Source: Nostocales cyanobacterium LEGE 11386
Lineage (GTDB): Bacteria > Cyanobacteriota > Cyanobacteriia > Cyanobacteriales > Nostocaceae
Direction: 5' to 3'
Assembly: GCA_015207155.1 (NCBI GenBank)
Contig: JADEXK010000006.1
Span: 1-64,000 of the forward strand
DNA length: 64,000 nucleotides
Made by a program: the position numbers and the translations under genes. Shown here one piece after another: positions 27,334-38,889 of the stretch (the stretch's first letter is position 1; the number at the start of each line of letters is the position of its first letter). The notes under the pieces were generated by a model, which was given only the letters and a program-made list of their open reading frames with translations, was not told where the DNA came from and made no database searches.

Positions 27334-27416
27334 GCGATCGCTTGACCATTGTGCGTTGACAAAGTAACCCACCAAATGTTGAATGTAATTCCAAAAGTGT
27401 TTAATAGTGCGATCGC
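27334..27416. repeat. 80-bp intergenic repeat, copy 2
   Basis: Almost identical to 26336-26418, including both HIP1 ends. A further half-copy of its right part (TCTAAAAGTGTTCAATAGTG) immediately precedes it at about 27314-27333. Confidence 0.85.
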
Positions 27417-27428
27417 TCTAACTTGACC

Positions 27429-27692
27429 TCACGGTTTATATGCTCCACTACGATGGGCGATCGCCACAACAAACACCTGAACTAATTCATCTTCTACGGA
27501 ATAGACCACCCTGTAGTCCCCGATACGGTAGCGGTAGTAGCCTGCATAATCTCCCTTGAGGGCTTTGATGTTAGGGTGTAACCGGGGAGTTTGCTCTAGC
27601 TGGTGCAAACATCGAGCAATTTTCTTCGCTAGGGCTTTGTCGGCATTGATATAAACTTTTTGGGCATCGGGGTGGAGAAGAACTTCATACAT
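27429..27692 (-). CDS. RelE/ParE family toxin
   Basis: An 87-residue RelE/ParE-superfamily protein: MYEVLLHPDAQKVYINAD, LHQLEQTPRLHPNIKALKGD, YAGYYRYRIGDYRVVYSVED and IAHRSGAYKP form the complete fold with the basic and aromatic residues (YRYR, RSGAY) used by RelE for ribosome-dependent mRNA cleavage. It overlaps the upstream antitoxin-like gene by eight bases, the typical antitoxin-first order. Confidence 0.9.
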   Translation of the reverse strand: MYEVLLHPDAQKVYINADKALAKKIARCLHQLEQTPRLHPNIKALKGDYAGYYRYRIGDYRVVYSVEDELVQVFVVAIAHRSGAYKP

Positions 27693-27963
27693 CGGAGCGA
27701 AGATTTCTCCAATTGGTGTACTGGGCTTTAGAGGTTGTCTGATTTTGCTTAACTCGCTCTAGTAATCCAGGAATTGCCAAAAGTTCCTGAGTCGCAGCTT
27801 CGCTTTCAACATTTGCCAAATAAGCTGCAAAATCAGCAAGCACCTGTAGTCGCTCTAATGATAGTTGCTTGAGTGAGTCATTGAGCTGGCGTTGCAACTC
27901 TGTTACAGATATTAAAACTTCTGATTCTATGTCATCTGTTGGAGAATTATCTATAGAACTCAT
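27685..27963 (-). CDS. Antitoxin-like partner of the RelE toxin
   Basis: A 92-residue acidic protein. It has a helical core LQRQLNDSLKQLSLERLQVLADFAAYLANVES, which resembles the dimerising part of several cyanobacterial antitoxins, and a polar C-terminus. I see no clear DNA-binding motif. Its role is inferred from position: it precedes the RelE-type toxin gene and overlaps it by eight bases. ATG at 27961-27963. Confidence 0.75.
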   Translation of the reverse strand: MSSIDNSPTDDIESEVLISVTELQRQLNDSLKQLSLERLQVLADFAAYLANVESEAATQELLAIPGLLERVKQNQTTSKAQYTNWRNLRSDV

Positions 27964-28029
27964 GCTTATGCCTGCTTTACAACCTCAAAGTTCAATATCC
28001 ATTGTAAGGCAACAGATCATGGAGAATGC

Positions 28030-28104
28030 GCGATCGCTTGACAATAGTGCGTTGACGAAGTAACTCATCAAATGTTGAATGTAATTCCAAAAGTGTTTAA
28101 TAGT
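28030..28104. repeat. 80-bp intergenic repeat, copy 3
   Basis: Shares the core AAATGTTGAATGTAATTCCA with the copies at 26336 and 27334, with several substitutions, and lacks the right-hand HIP1 end. Confidence 0.8.
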
Positions 28105-28204
28105 ATTTGGGATTTGTCGTTTATTGGTGCGTAACTGCTAGATTAGGCGATCGCGCTTGCGGCGTTCCAGTGCAGCGACTTGTTAGCATTGGTCACTAAC
28201 AATC

Positions 28205-28426
28205 TCAAGCTTTTGAAGCATTACGGATACGCTGCTGAAAACAGGCAACAATCTCAGGGTTTAGTTCTTCTTCTGGCTGAACTATTTCTCGTTTATCCAA
28301 AACTACCTTCACCTCAGATGGAGATGCTTGTCCCAACTCTTTTAGTAAAGCTTGAAAAGCTTGCTGTTGTTGATTAATTTCTTCTACAGGTGTTCTGTGA
28401 ATTGTATAGGCTAAGGCGACTTGACG
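28205..28426 (-). pseudogene. Truncated duplicate of the HicB-like antitoxin gene
   Basis: This segment is over 95% identical by eye to the 3' two-thirds of the antitoxin gene at 26469-26798, with the same stop position. The match continues past the stop through the downstream HIP1-containing sequence to about 28146. It ends abruptly at about 28426, so the first ~35 codons, including the start and the ribbon-helix-helix domain, are missing. The gene at 28433 abuts the break point. Confidence 0.85.
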
Positions 28427-28432
28427 ATTTAT

Positions 28433-29290
28433 TTATTGGTTTCTTTCTTTAAAAACTGTAATCGTTCGCAAATTTCGATCAGGTGGCTCTCTTAACTCAT
28501 CGTTAAGTAGCGATAAAACATAACTTGGTGGCTCCTCTGTCAATCCAATTTGGGAGTAAATCCCCTGATAATTGTCTAACTCACGATTTAATTCCTGACG
28601 AATTTCTGGGGAAGTTTCTTCTAAAATTGCCTGCTCAACCTCTAAAATAAATTCCCTCCAATATCTAAAAACCCGATTTGGCAAATCACCTCCACCATAT
28701 CCACGGCAGCAAACTAAACAATGCCAAGGACTTATGTAACTTAGTAAAGTTTTAAAGTGTCTGGTTTCCAAGTTTTTAATACTTCGCAAATAACGGACTG
28801 CAAAAGCAGACAAGATAGAACAACCATAGCTTTCTTCTACAGGGTAGTAAGATGCACACTTCCAAGGCAATTGAGTCAAGGTATTCCAATTTGAGTAAAG
28901 ACAGTACAAAGGAATACATGGAGACGGCTTTTGTAATGCGTTCTGAATAAGAGTGTCACATTGAAACGGTGAATCTTTATTTTTCCTGTAATAAAGATGC
29001 TTGAAAGAATTTGTTTTAATATCTATGACTTTAGCTTGTACTCTAAAACCAATCCATTTTCTGCTAGAGCCTGTGAACCACCATTCCCAATCAGCACCAT
29101 TCAAACCCTCTTCGGGTTTGCTGAATGTTCGGCTATAAACCTCAGATATATGTCGGATTTTAAACTCAAGGATATTCAAGTCTGTTAAGGTTTCTTCCCC
29201 AATTTGACAATCTACAGAACGTCCTCTTGCAAGAGTATCCCATGTCCACAAAGCACGACTTCTGAAGGTATCACAAAGAGTTGGGTACAT
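28433..29290 (-). CDS. Hypothetical protein with a possible PD-(D/E)XK-like nuclease core
   Basis: A 285-residue protein that, from memory, resembles the family named DUF6615; I could not check this. The N-terminal third has an ordered set of conserved-looking polar residues: GEETLTDLNILEFK (Glu33, Asp37, Glu42), GADWEWWF (Asp67, Glu69) and RVQAK (Gln85, Lys87). An acidic residue, then Asp, then Q/E-x-Lys on adjacent strands is the layout of PD-(D/E)XK nucleases. The rest is cysteine- and aromatic-rich (WHCLVCCRGYGGGD). It sits beside toxin-antitoxin genes, so a defence role is possible but unproven. Confidence 0.55.
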   Translation of the reverse strand: MYPTLCDTFRSRALWTWDTLARGRSVDCQIGEETLTDLNILEFKIRHISEVYSRTFSKPEEGLNGADWEWWFTGSSRKWIGFRVQAKVIDIKTNSFKHLYYRKNKDSPFQCDTLIQNALQKPSPCIPLYCLYSNWNTLTQLPWKCASYYPVEESYGCSILSAFAVRYLRSIKNLETRHFKTLLSYISPWHCLVCCRGYGGGDLPNRVFRYWREFILEVEQAILEETSPEIRQELNRELDNYQGIYSQIGLTEEPPSYVLSLLNDELREPPDRNLRTITVFKERNQ

Positions 29291-29399
29291 CTAAGATATA
29301 AGTTTTTGATAAAAAAATAGCTATAGGATTATTTAGCCAAAGCGATGCATGACTGTAATTATTATACAACCTACATTCCGTCTATCCCCCGTCAAAAAA

Positions 29400-29437
29400 A
29401 ATCAGAGCCATACCATTATTAGGTATTGACTCTGATT
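29400..29437 (-). terminator. Rho-independent terminator of the 3100-residue protein gene
   Basis: AATCAGAG (29400-29407) pairs with CTCTGATT (29430-29437), and the stem extends inward through TACC/GGTA with one G-U or mismatch and one bulge. On the minus strand it is followed directly by eight T residues. It lies 25 bases past the stop at 29462. Confidence 0.85.
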
Positions 29438-29461
29438 ATTGTTTATTAAGTGAACCCCAAA

Positions 29462-32400
29462 CTAGGCAACAGTTAAATTAACTCGGACAATCATGTCGTT
29501 GTAATCTTTATTACCTGCATTCTGCATATCTTCAAAGCCAAAGACGTTATTTCCTAACAGGGTAATGTTATCTGCTCCCCTGGGATTAGCGCCTAAGAAT
29601 GAGAAGTAAACAGGTCTGTCGTTCACGTTTTCTGGCCTACCATTAGTAATAATGAATGGTGCAAACAGCGAACCTGGTTCTAAAGTAGCTGTGAAAGTTG
29701 TTGTCCGGCGGTTGTTGGTTGTTAAATCAACACCAGGAACACGCGCACTTACCGCAGCTTGGGTGTAACCCGCTTCTCCGGGAAGAATGTCTGCGTTGCC
29801 ATCACCGTTGATATCAACGCCGCCATTTTCATCGGTGACTCGGTAGAAGCTGACGTAGTTGTTGAAAGCTGCATCTCTGTTAACAACGAATTCAGCTTGT
29901 ACTGATTGTGTGATATTGCGTAAATCAATCAGTTCAGATTGTGAGCCGCCTTGCAAACCTGTACCTAAGGGTAATGGTTGCTCAGTAGCCTGAATTCTCA
30001 CTTCTAAATCTTGGAAGGTGGTGCTTCTTAACTGCCTCACCTTCCAAGCTAGGGAAAATTCATCGTTGCCTAAATCGGTGATTCTTTGGGTTGAAGCATC
30101 GGCAAATAGCACATCATCAAGTGAAATAACTTCTGCTCGGACTTCATCGGTTGTACCATTGGGCACTACATAGAATCTCAAGTTATCGCCTGAGTTAAAT
30201 TCTAGTAGGCGGGTGATGTTATCTCTGCTAAAGCCAGTAGGCAATCTATGTACAGCCGAGAAAATTGCTTGCGCCCGTTCTAATGCGGCTTCAGCATAAC
30301 CTGCTTCCCCTGGAGCGATTCCGTTGATTGTACCTGCGGCATCATCAACTGTAAATACACCCAGTTCATTCACCTGATTCGGTCTAGTTCTAGTGAGAGT
30401 AACTTGGAGTTGTACCGTGTCACCGCTACCACGAATTGTAAAGGTATCGTTGCCAGAATTATTCACCAGTGGCACGTCGTTGTCGGCAATGGTGACGGTG
30501 GCAGTATTTGATACACCCAAGACGTACTCGGCTTGATCAACTAAGTTGAGAATGACGGTTTCATCACCCTCGACAAAATCATCATCTACGGGGATGACTG
30601 TGACATCCACGAAGGTTTGACCTGCGATGATGGTAGCAACACCTGTTAAGTTGTTGAAATCAACGCCATTGGTAGCAGTACCTTCAACAGTGTAATTAAT
30701 AGTCAGAGATTTACTGGTGTTACCCACACGGGAGATGCGGAATACTCCTGGTTGATTGCCTTCCTCTGCGGCATCGGGAACTGTGGCCACAATACTAACT
30801 ACGGGAGTAGCCAAGTTAAGCGGCTTGTCTAAACCTAAGAGAATGATTTCGTTGTTGTCGATCGCAGGTGGTCTGCCTACTGAGAAGGGATAATTATTAT
30901 CGTTAGCTAGTAGGAGGGTATTTTCATCTATTACCACCACAGCTTCGATGGTGACGAAGGGAAAGGTAAACTTGGTGTCACCGTCTCCATTCAAGTCATT
31001 GGGGTCACTGATATTTAGCAGGTCAACGATTTCTTCTTTGGCAACAAAACCATTGGCATCTGTTTGCGATAAATCAATCTTGAATATCTTCTTGAACTGG
31101 GCATTTGCTCCTTGACTATTGTCCCGTTCAATCACGAGAAATTCCGTTTCATTAACCACCGTTAATGCCCCGATCGCATGGTTGGGTTGTTCCATGCGGT
31201 AGTAGCCAGCTATACCCTGAAACTGCTTGGATTCTGCGTCAAATTCGTAGATACGTAAGGAATTTGGCGGATCACCCAAAACGGTACCTTCCAACATGGG
31301 ATAGATGGTTTTCTTATCCAAGCTGATGGCCATGCCTTCAAATCCGCGAGAACGCCCCAAGTTGGAGAAAACTGGGTCACCGATGATTTGTTGCAGGACT
31401 GAACTATTGGTACCGGGGAAATCGCTGAAGAAACCATCAACGCCTAACTCGATGAACTGTTGATATTCTAGTCTGGGGTCGCCGTTGTAGTCTGGTGCCA
31501 GGAAGATATCTTCGTTACGGAAGGTGTAGGGGTGTAAGAGTAAGCCGACTGCATGGGCATCTTCTACTAGTGTCGTGGGTGCTTGGAGTTGACCATTTGC
31601 ACCAGTAGGTACAATCAAGCGTTTGTTAGGGCCAATACCTGCTGCATAGGTAGCGATCGCTGCTAGTTCTGTCGGGCGGGTAAGGTCGCCGTAGGTGCGG
31701 GGGTCACCGCTAACAATAAAGTCGTATGGTCTGCCGTTCGCACCACCAAATAGTTGAATTAGGGGGATGTCAATGCCGGCGGCTGGCATGATGAACTGTT
31801 TGAGTTCTTGGAGATTGCCTACCTCGAAGGACTGGATAAATACTCGTTCCGGGTCAGTGAAGTCATTGTCAACTAAGGTATTAACTAGTACCTGACCTAA
31901 ATTAATGTTGATGGGTGAACCATCTAAAAGTGTGCCTTCACTGGCAAAGAAGGTAGGGTGCTTGGTTTCGGGATAAATACCGATTTTGCGACCTGTTTCG
32001 GCTTCGACTTGCTTCACCAAATCAATGATTTCTGCCAGGCTGGGAACTTTCAACCCATCACGGTCAAAGTTGGTTCCCCGTAAATCTGGGAGACGTTCAA
32101 TTGAATTGAGGGTCTTGATTTCTGCTAAGGTGAAATCTTCTGTAAACCAACCTCTGATAGTGCGACCATCAATAACTTTGGTGGTGAAACGGTCAGCAAA
32201 TTCTGGACGTTCGTTCACATCAGTGCTGGTGTCAGTTCTATTCACTGAACCATCAGCATTGAGGATAGCCAAGGCATTTTCGTGACGCGCTACTAAATAG
32301 CCATCTTTAGTAGCTACCAAATCAGGTTCAATGAAATCAGCCCCGTCGGCGATCGCGAGTTTATATGCTTCTAAGGTATGTTCTGGACGTAAACCACTCG

Positions 32401-35400
32401 CTCCCCGGTGACCAATTACCAAGGGTGCAGTTCCATCTAAGGTGGCAAACTCAGGGGTTGCTAGAACGGCGGGGTTATCAGGCGATCGCACAAATTCCCC
32501 GGTTAATTGGTCACGCACTTGGTCGCCTGTACCAGGGAAGTCTGTAAAGTAGCCATCAACACCTAAATTGATGAAATCTATGTACTCTAAAACTGGATTG
32601 CCGTTGTAGTCAGCAGCTAGGAAACGTCCTTCGTTGCGGAAGGTATAAGGATGTACCAACAAGCCTGCGGTGTGGGCATCTTTCACCAAGGTTGTGGGTG
32701 CGGTGAGGGTTTTATCGGCATCGTTAACAACGCCATCACCATTGACATCATCGGCTTGACCGTCACCATTTAAATCCACACCCCGAACCGAGATAATCAT
32801 CCGTTTCCAGGGGCCAATTCCAGAGGCGTAGGTGGCAATTTCTTGTAAACCTGCTGGTGTTCGCAAATCTGCGTAGGTACGGGGGTCGCCACTGACTACG
32901 AAATCATAAGGTTGAGTTTCAATCAGCGAACCATCAAGATTAATATCAATGGCATCGAATAACTGAACTAGAGGAATATCAGTGAGTTGACTCAGCTTTT
33001 TGAGGTTGGCAACTTCAAAGGATTGGATATAAATCCGACTGGGGTCAGTGAAACCAGTTTTTTCTAGAGTTGCTAACAAGGGTGCTTCCAGCGATAAACC
33101 CAGGTCATCATGGAAAGTTGGGTGCTTGGTTTCTGGGTAAATGCCAATTTTCTTACCTGTATCAGCTTCTACTTGCTGAACTAACTCGATGATTTCCTCC
33201 AAGGTAGGAATTTCATAGACACCGTTAAACACTTGGGGACGGAAACCTTGCGGCATAATTGCCCGCAGGGTTTTGATTTCTGCTAGGGTGAAGTCAGAAA
33301 CAAAGAAACCTTCTTCAGCTACGCCATCGACAATTTTGGTGGTGAAGCGATCAGCAAATTCTGGACGAGAGGCGACATCAGTGGTATTGATGATATTAGG
33401 TTCGTGACGGGCAATTAATACACCATCTTTCGTAGCCACCAAATCAGGCTCGATGAAGTCTGCACCGCGCTCAATCGCCAGTTTGTAAGCGCCTAAAGTA
33501 TGCTCTGGTAGTTCCCCACTAGCTCCCCGGTGACCAATGACAATGGGTGCTTGACCATCTAAGGTATTTAATGTGACAAAATTGGGTGTATCAATGGGGG
33601 CTTCTATCAGCTTACCAGTGGCATCAAAATGTAACAGGTAAGGGCCAAATTCTTCACCAATCCAGAAAGTGCCATCGGCGGCAATTACCAAAGACTCAGG
33701 ATCGAAATCGGCACCAGTTAACAGGCGATCGCTTGTGTTTTCGTTAACAATCTGGAAGGGGATTTTATTGTCAGGGTCGGATAGTTGCACAAAGTCCAAC
33801 ACATTGACGCTACCATTACCCCCCTCAGTACCCCGGAAACTGGGGTCAACGCGATAAATCCGCAGTAAATAATCAGGACTATTAGTCTTGCTACCAAAAC
33901 CATTGTCAGACAAGAACCAGAAGGAACTATCATCGGCAACCTGAACGGCACTAAACCCTTGAATTGGCTGTTTGGCAAAGGGTACATTGCGTCCGTTGGT
34001 ATTACCTGTAATGGCATTACCTGATGGTGGCCCCTCAGCAAAGGTATCAGCCGGGAGGGAGGCAAAACCAACGAGTGTTACCTGGGGTGTTGTTGTCAAG
34101 TTATTGGGTAACTCCAGAATGCCGAGTCTGGCAGGAGTGGGCCCAGCAACACCAAAATCGTTATCGTTCAATAAAGCCAGAGTATTGGGTGCTACTAGTG
34201 CCAGGCCTTCTAATTTTTCTACCCCGGTGTAACCCAACTGCGCTGCATTGGCAATTAGGTTCTTGGTTACAGGGGTAATGTTGGCAGCAGCTAACTCAGC
34301 CGGGGAGAGTTGTTCAATGGTCTTATCAGCTGGCAAAGTGAAGTTAGCCGAGTCATTTATGTTGGTCGCTTGTGCTAAATCAATCTCGTAAATCAGTTTG
34401 TTAGCATCTGCACCAGAGCGATCGTCTCTTTCAATAACCGCAAATTTTCCATGACCTAGTGAAACAGCATCGCCAATTTTGTCTGTTCTGGCGTTACCAC
34501 TGCCTGTAATATCATCAAGCAGATATAAATACTCGCCCGTGACAGTTTTGGAGATGACATCAAATTCCAAAATTCTTAAATTCCGAGAATTTCTGGATGT
34601 GGCATCATTGGTGACATCAGGGTTATCAATGGGACTTTGAATAAAAGCGTAAAGTTTATTACCTTCCAGTGCTACAGCTTCAAAACCCCGGTTATTGCGG
34701 CGTTGGGCATAAACTTCTGGGAAAATTTCAGTGCCAAATGTGCCGGCTGGTTGGTCTGGGTCGGATGCCGTAGCGGTGCCTTTGGGGATAAAGCGGTCAA
34801 TCAGTTTACCGTTGCTGTCAAAGTGGTAAATTGCCGGACGGTATTCATCCACCAGCCAATAATCACCATTGGGGGCAACGACAATTCCCTCTAAGTCAGC
34901 GCCAAATGGATCATTAGGTAAGGGATTATTGTCTAAATCCACGCCAATTTCATCAGTGTATGCCAGACCACCAGCCGCAGCTTGTAAGTTAGGCAATCCA
35001 GTTAATGGGGTTGTACCATCTTGGCGAAATAACCCAGTGCGCTTGGTAATTGTAATTTCGCCTGTGCTGCGGTTAAGTTCAAAGCTGATAACTTCTGGTT
35101 GGAAGTCGGGTAATAGAAATGGTCTGTTGAAACCGATGGGTTCGCCATTGGGGCCACGGTCTGTATGGGTGACGAATTGCAAATTGCCGTTAGCGGCAAT
35201 TCCTTGGAAGTATAGCCCAGAGAAACCACCAAGAAAAATATCTTCGCCGGCGCTGGTTGTGCCTAATTTGGGTAGGTCTTGAAAGTCGTAGTTCGTGAGT
35301 CTGGGTTGTGCCATAGGATTACGGGGATTGTAAGTACTGGTGTCAATATTTAGTGGATTGGGGAAAGCATGGGCGATGTTTTCCCAAGGCACGAATTTAA

Positions 35401-38400
35401 AGTTGGTGTTGACGTTTTCTAGTTCGCCGTCATCTTCAACTAATTTGGCTGGGTCGTTATTCCCATCCTGGGTAACAAATAGACCATAGGGGAAGTTGGG
35501 GCCTAACGGCACGTTAATTACATCTGCACCGTCGGACTCTTGTACGCCATCAATTGCCCCATTGCCACCAACAGCAAAGCGTCCTAAGAATTCGTTGTTA
35601 CCTTGGCGATTGTAGACAGCAAAGGTGTTATCTCCTTGACTGGATGCGAGTAGGTAGCCTGTACCATTGGCACCGTAGTATATAGTCAGTCCTTCGACAT
35701 CGGCGCTGAGATTGCTGCCACCCAGGTCTGTCACTTGATCGATAAGTGTGCCAGTTGTGCCGCCATTCGGTTCTGCCTGGAACTTCCAGATGCCGACATT
35801 TTCCTGACCGATGTAGAGGAAGCCTGTTTCCTGGTCTGCCACCATCCCCTCGGTTTGGGGATCAAATCCGGCTGTGGTGGGTACGGTGAATTCCCGGACT
35901 CGTTCCACCCCAATTGTGCCGTTACCTGTATCAATTAGTCTGTACTGGGCAACATCTCCGGTTTCACGGCGATTGGCGAAGACATAGTAATCATTGGTGA
36001 TGGGGCTACGGTATAAAGCTAGCCCGTAAGCACTGCGTTCGTCTACCAAGAAAGGTGGCTCAAATGGTGCTGCTTGGAAGAGAGTACCTACGCTGCTGTC
36101 AGTGATCACTTCTAAGTATTCACCGTCAGCGTTAGCATAGGGATTTATTTTGAAAATAACTAGTGTATCGTTTTCGCGATCGCTCGCTACGGCAATATCT
36201 ACAGATTCCCCACCTAATTGAAAACCGTATTGCAAATCAACGTTGTTGTAGCGCACATTACCAGGATTAACTGTCTGCAATAAATTACCAGACAAGTCAT
36301 AAACCCGCAGTCCAGCATTTTTGACTGCTGTTAGTACCAAGCTGTCGGCTGAGTTTGTGGCATTAACATAAATTGCTGGATCATCAGCATCAGCGTTTTG
36401 ATCAACAATGGACTGTGCTGGATCTTCATCATCAAACAGGTCAGGGCGGGTTTCGACTCTGGGTGCTACTGTGGGGATGAGGTCTGCACTCAAGGTCAAG
36501 ATTTGGGTGAATTGATTGGGATTAAAGTTGTTATCACTCACCAAGACAATGGATTGACGACCATCTGCAAGTGTGGGGCCAAAGGCTAGACCTTCGACGT
36601 TATCTAGTCCAGTCTCTAGATTTAAATCATCGAGATTCAACAGCAAGCGCTTGTGTGCAGGTTGAATAGCTGCTAATTTCTCAGGACTTAAATCGTTGAG
36701 GGAATCGTAAAAGCTAATATCAGTTGCACCTTGCAAGCTGACTTCGTAGATTTTGATGGTGTTACCCACGCCCACAGCAAAAGAACGTTCTAATGCTAGT
36801 AAAGTGCCACGGTTATCAATGGCTAGTAAATCTACTAAACCATTGTCGCTGAAGCCCGTTTCTGGTACTGGTGGTACAGCTACCGGGTCAGTGATGTAAA
36901 GATATTCCTTTTCTGGCTGTCCCGAAAACAGGTTGTATTGCAAAATCCGAGAAGGACTACTACTGGTAACTGAAGCCCGATCGCCATCTTGGATCAGAGC
37001 ATTTTCGGTAGCAGTGTACAAGGTTTTTTGGTCGGGTGTGATGGTGAGACTTTCAAACGCCAAATTATTCCGCACCCCGGAAATTTGTGTATCTCCAGCA
37101 TCGATTATGCCATTACCGTTGGTATCTTCGATGACTGGTAAAAACTTACTGGGTACAGGTAGCGATCGCAATTCTTCTCCTGTTAAGGAAAACTCTTTAA
37201 TGAAGGGGTCACTAACACGACCGGCATTTATATTGGCTTCACCCTCAGAAGAAACAAAAATAGTTCCATTTTGAGTTAAGGCAATACCTTCAGGGTCAAC
37301 AGTTAGGGCGGCAAAGAAGTTACCGTCAGCATCTTTGAGGGGAGTGACATTAGTAAAATTCACCCCAGATGTCGCCGGGTCAAGAGTGAAAGTATAGAAA
37401 CGGGCCGGGCCAAATTGCGAGCGATCGTCTGAGATGGAGTAGTAAAGGTTATTCGCGGCATCGTAGGTAACACCAGACAATCCACCCAGTGGCGTAGCTA
37501 CACCATTTACTGTTCCCGCTTCACCAGGGGGAATAAAGCCTGTGGTAAAAGTAGTTTGTCCCTCAAACCTGACTTCCCGGAGGGTTTTACCTGCTTGTGT
37601 TGGGCCAGCCTGCACATCTACCCATACTAAGCGATGGTCGGAACTGGGGAAGGGAAAAGTCCCTACAGGGGAGAAATTTGGGTCTGTATTGAGAGGCCAG
37701 AAAACTTGTGAATTAACAATTTGCAAATCAGAGGAAGGTAGTACATAATCTGCCCGCAAATTGCCGGGGTTCCCATCGGCAAAGTCGGCTGTATCGAAAG
37801 CCGGGTTACCTCTGTGGTTGAGGTTAGCACCACCTTGTAAAGCCGATTGTTGGACACCACCAGAACTACTGGGGATGAAATTAGTATTGATGCCGGGGTT
37901 TTGTAATAGCTGGAGGATAGCATTGTCAAAACTGTCCCCATCAAAAGGATCTGCGTTCTGGTCGCCCATAATCACAAACCGGGAACCAGGATTTAAACCA
38001 CCCAGTTGACCTGCATCATCATAAATGTAATCGCCGTTTCCAGGGGTTACGTAATCTGCCCACAGGCGAATCTCATCATGGTTACGCTTACCGTTGCGGT
38101 CTTCCGGCCCATCGAACACAGGCGGCGTAGGATGACTAGCTAGAACGTGAATGATTTCTCCATTTACTCGGATAGGCACATCCCAGTGACTTTTAGAAGA
38201 GAGACGCAATATTTCTTGTTCTTCTGCTGAGTACCAAGGAGTGTCAGAATTGGGAAGGGCAATGGTAGGTAGTAAAGAATCCGGCATATCCTTCCACAGA
38301 AAGTTTTGGAAGGTGCGGACATTAGCAGTGTCAATTTCATACTTAGACAGCAACAACATCCCGAATTGACCAGGGAAATTGCCAAAGCCAAAAGCATCAT

Positions 38401-38764
38401 CACCATATCCCGGTGCGCCTGGGGTGGTAACGACTACACCGTTATTATTTAAATCAAACCCAGAAGCAATACCTGTATTCGAGGGTGCAATGTAAAAGTA
38501 GGGATAATCAACTGGGTCTGCACCGTTTTGGCTAACTGCAAGGTAATTTTGCAGAAATAGTTCAACAGCTTCTGTGGGATTCCCTTCAAAGTAATCGAAC
38601 TCATTGATTAACAGCACATCTGGGTTATTGCGCTGAATGATTTCGGCAACAGCTTTGGCTTGAGGATTGTTAGGGGTAGATAAATCGCTGACTAATTGAC
38701 CATCAGCGTTGCGATTCAGGGAAGCATTGAACTGAGAAAAGCGAACTGTACTAGTAGTTACCAT
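29462..38764 (-). CDS. 3100-residue multidomain phosphohydrolase with DUF4114 tail
   Basis: Domains in order (approximate residues): 1-385 endonuclease/exonuclease/phosphatase fold ([24 protein letters not shown]); 396-765 esterase-like phytase domain; 775-1140 beta-propeller 3-phytase ([25 protein letters not shown]); 1158-1551 second esterase-like phytase domain; 1596-1724 first half of a third; 1741-2080 and 2115-2450 two GlpQ-type glycerophosphodiester phosphodiesterases (HRGASGxx[17 protein letters not shown]); 2462-2645 second half of the third phytase-like domain; 2654-2760 Calx-beta; 2796-3100 two DUF4114 units ending [19 protein letters not shown]. No signal peptide is visible, consistent with type I secretion. 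It would release phosphate from phytate, phosphodiesters and possibly lipids or nucleic acids. It lies downstream of the nuclease and PEP-CTERM-like genes. Confidence 0.88.
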   Translation of the reverse strand: MVTTSTVRFSQFNASLNRNADGQLVSDLSTPNNPQAKAVAEIIQRNNPDVLLINEFDYFEGNPTEAVELFLQNYLAVSQNGADPVDYPYFYIAPSNTGIASGFDLNNNGVVVTTPGAPGYGDDAFGFGNFPGQFGMLLLSKYEIDTANVRTFQNFLWKDMPDSLLPTIALPNSDTPWYSAEEQEILRLSSKSHWDVPIRVNGEIIHVLASHPTPPVFDGPEDRNGKRNHDEIRLWADYVTPGNGDYIYDDAGQLGGLNPGSRFVIMGDQNADPFDGDSFDNAILQLLQNPGINTNFIPSSSGGVQQSALQGGANLNHRGNPAFDTADFADGNPGNLRADYVLPSSDLQIVNSQVFWPLNTDPNFSPVGTFPFPSSDHRLVWVDVQAGPTQAGKTLREVRFEGQTTFTTGFIPPGEAGTVNGVATPLGGLSGVTYDAANNLYYSISDDRSQFGPARFYTFTLDPATSGVNFTNVTPLKDADGNFFAALTVDPEGIALTQNGTIFVSSEGEANINAGRVSDPFIKEFSLTGEELRSLPVPSKFLPVIEDTNGNGIIDAGDTQISGVRNNLAFESLTITPDQKTLYTATENALIQDGDRASVTSSSPSRILQYNLFSGQPEKEYLYITDPVAVPPVPETGFSDNGLVDLLAIDNRGTLLALERSFAVGVGNTIKIYEVSLQGATDISFYDSLNDLSPEKLAAIQPAHKRLLLNLDDLNLETGLDNVEGLAFGPTLADGRQSIVLVSDNNFNPNQFTQILTLSADLIPTVAPRVETRPDLFDDEDPAQSIVDQNADADDPAIYVNATNSADSLVLTAVKNAGLRVYDLSGNLLQTVNPGNVRYNNVDLQYGFQLGGESVDIAVASDRENDTLVIFKINPYANADGEYLEVITDSSVGTLFQAAPFEPPFLVDERSAYGLALYRSPITNDYYVFANRRETGDVAQYRLIDTGNGTIGVERVREFTVPTTAGFDPQTEGMVADQETGFLYIGQENVGIWKFQAEPNGGTTGTLIDQVTDLGGSNLSADVEGLTIYYGANGTGYLLASSQGDNTFAVYNRQGNNEFLGRFAVGGNGAIDGVQESDGADVINVPLGPNFPYGLFVTQDGNNDPAKLVEDDGELENVNTNFKFVPWENIAHAFPNPLNIDTSTYNPRNPMAQPRLTNYDFQDLPKLGTTSAGEDIFLGGFSGLYFQGIAANGNLQFVTHTDRGPNGEPIGFNRPFLLPDFQPEVISFELNRSTGEITITKRTGLFRQDGTTPLTGLPNLQAAAGGLAYTDEIGVDLDNNPLPNDPFGADLEGIVVAPNGDYWLVDEYRPAIYHFDSNGKLIDRFIPKGTATASDPDQPAGTFGTEIFPEVYAQRRNNRGFEAVALEGNKLYAFIQSPIDNPDVTNDATSRNSRNLRILEFDVISKTVTGEYLYLLDDITGSGNARTDKIGDAVSLGHGKFAVIERDDRSGADANKLIYEIDLAQATNINDSANFTLPADKTIEQLSPAELAAANITPVTKNLIANAAQLGYTGVEKLEGLALVAPNTLALLNDNDFGVAGPTPARLGILELPNNLTTTPQVTLVGFASLPADTFAEGPPSGNAITGNTNGRNVPFAKQPIQGFSAVQVADDSSFWFLSDNGFGSKTNSPDYLLRIYRVDPSFRGTEGGNGSVNVLDFVQLSDPDNKIPFQIVNENTSDRLLTGADFDPESLVIAADGTFWIGEEFGPYLLHFDATGKLIEAPIDTPNFVTLNTLDGQAPIVIGHRGASGELPEHTLGAYKLAIERGADFIEPDLVATKDGVLIARHEPNIINTTDVASRPEFADRFTTKIVDGVAEEGFFVSDFTLAEIKTLRAIMPQGFRPQVFNGVYEIPTLEEIIELVQQVEADTGKKIGIYPETKHPTFHDDLGLSLEAPLLATLEKTGFTDPSRIYIQSFEVANLKKLSQLTDIPLVQLFDAIDINLDGSLIETQPYDFVVSGDPRTYADLRTPAGLQEIATYASGIGPWKRMIISVRGVDLNGDGQADDVNGDGVVNDADKTLTAPTTLVKDAHTAGLLVHPYTFRNEGRFLAADYNGNPVLEYIDFINLGVDGYFTDFPGTGDQVRDQLTGEFVRSPDNPAVLATPEFATLDGTAPLVIGHRGASGLRPEHTLEAYKLAIADGADFIEPDLVATKDGYLVARHENALAILNADGSVNRTDTSTDVNERPEFADRFTTKVIDGRTIRGWFTEDFTLAEIKTLNSIERLPDLRGTNFDRDGLKVPSLAEIIDLVKQVEAETGRKIGIYPETKHPTFFASEGTLLDGSPININLGQVLVNTLVDNDFTDPERVFIQSFEVGNLQELKQFIMPAAGIDIPLIQLFGGANGRPYDFIVSGDPRTYGDLTRPTELAAIATYAAGIGPNKRLIVPTGANGQLQAPTTLVEDAHAVGLLLHPYTFRNEDIFLAPDYNGDPRLEYQQFIELGVDGFFSDFPGTNSSVLQQIIGDPVFSNLGRSRGFEGMAISLDKKTIYPMLEGTVLGDPPNSLRIYEFDAESKQFQGIAGYYRMEQPNHAIGALTVVNETEFLVIERDNSQGANAQFKKIFKIDLSQTDANGFVAKEEIVDLLNISDPNDLNGDGDTKFTFPFVTIEAVVVIDENTLLLANDNNYPFSVGRPPAIDNNEIILLGLDKPLNLATPVVSIVATVPDAAEEGNQPGVFRISRVGNTSKSLTINYTVEGTATNGVDFNNLTGVATIIAGQTFVDVTVIPVDDDFVEGDETVILNLVDQAEYVLGVSNTATVTIADNDVPLVNNSGNDTFTIRGSGDTVQLQVTLTRTRPNQVNELGVFTVDDAAGTINGIAPGEAGYAEAALERAQAIFSAVHRLPTGFSRDNITRLLEFNSGDNLRFYVVPNGTTDEVRAEVISLDDVLFADASTQRITDLGNDEFSLAWKVRQLRSTTFQDLEVRIQATEQPLPLGTGLQGGSQSELIDLRNITQSVQAEFVVNRDAAFNNYVSFYRVTDENGGVDINGDGNADILPGEAGYTQAAVSARVPGVDLTTNNRRTTTFTATLEPGSLFAPFIITNGRPENVNDRPVYFSFLGANPRGADNITLLGNNVFGFEDMQNAGNKDYNDMIVRVNLTVA

Positions 38765-38889
38765 TTATTAGTCCTTCAAAGTGGAAAAAGACTTCTTGCT
38801 TCTGTGGTTCAATAAATTACTTTTAAACCGCAGAGCCACAGAGAGCGCTGAGAAAATATGTGATCGCCTGGCGTTGCACAAAATTATTT

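Noticed and set aside
26336..28104. The three 80-bp repeats as a CRISPR array
   Set aside because: Copies are 700-1000 bases apart with genes between them; no regular short spacers. No CRISPR array was seen anywhere in the window.
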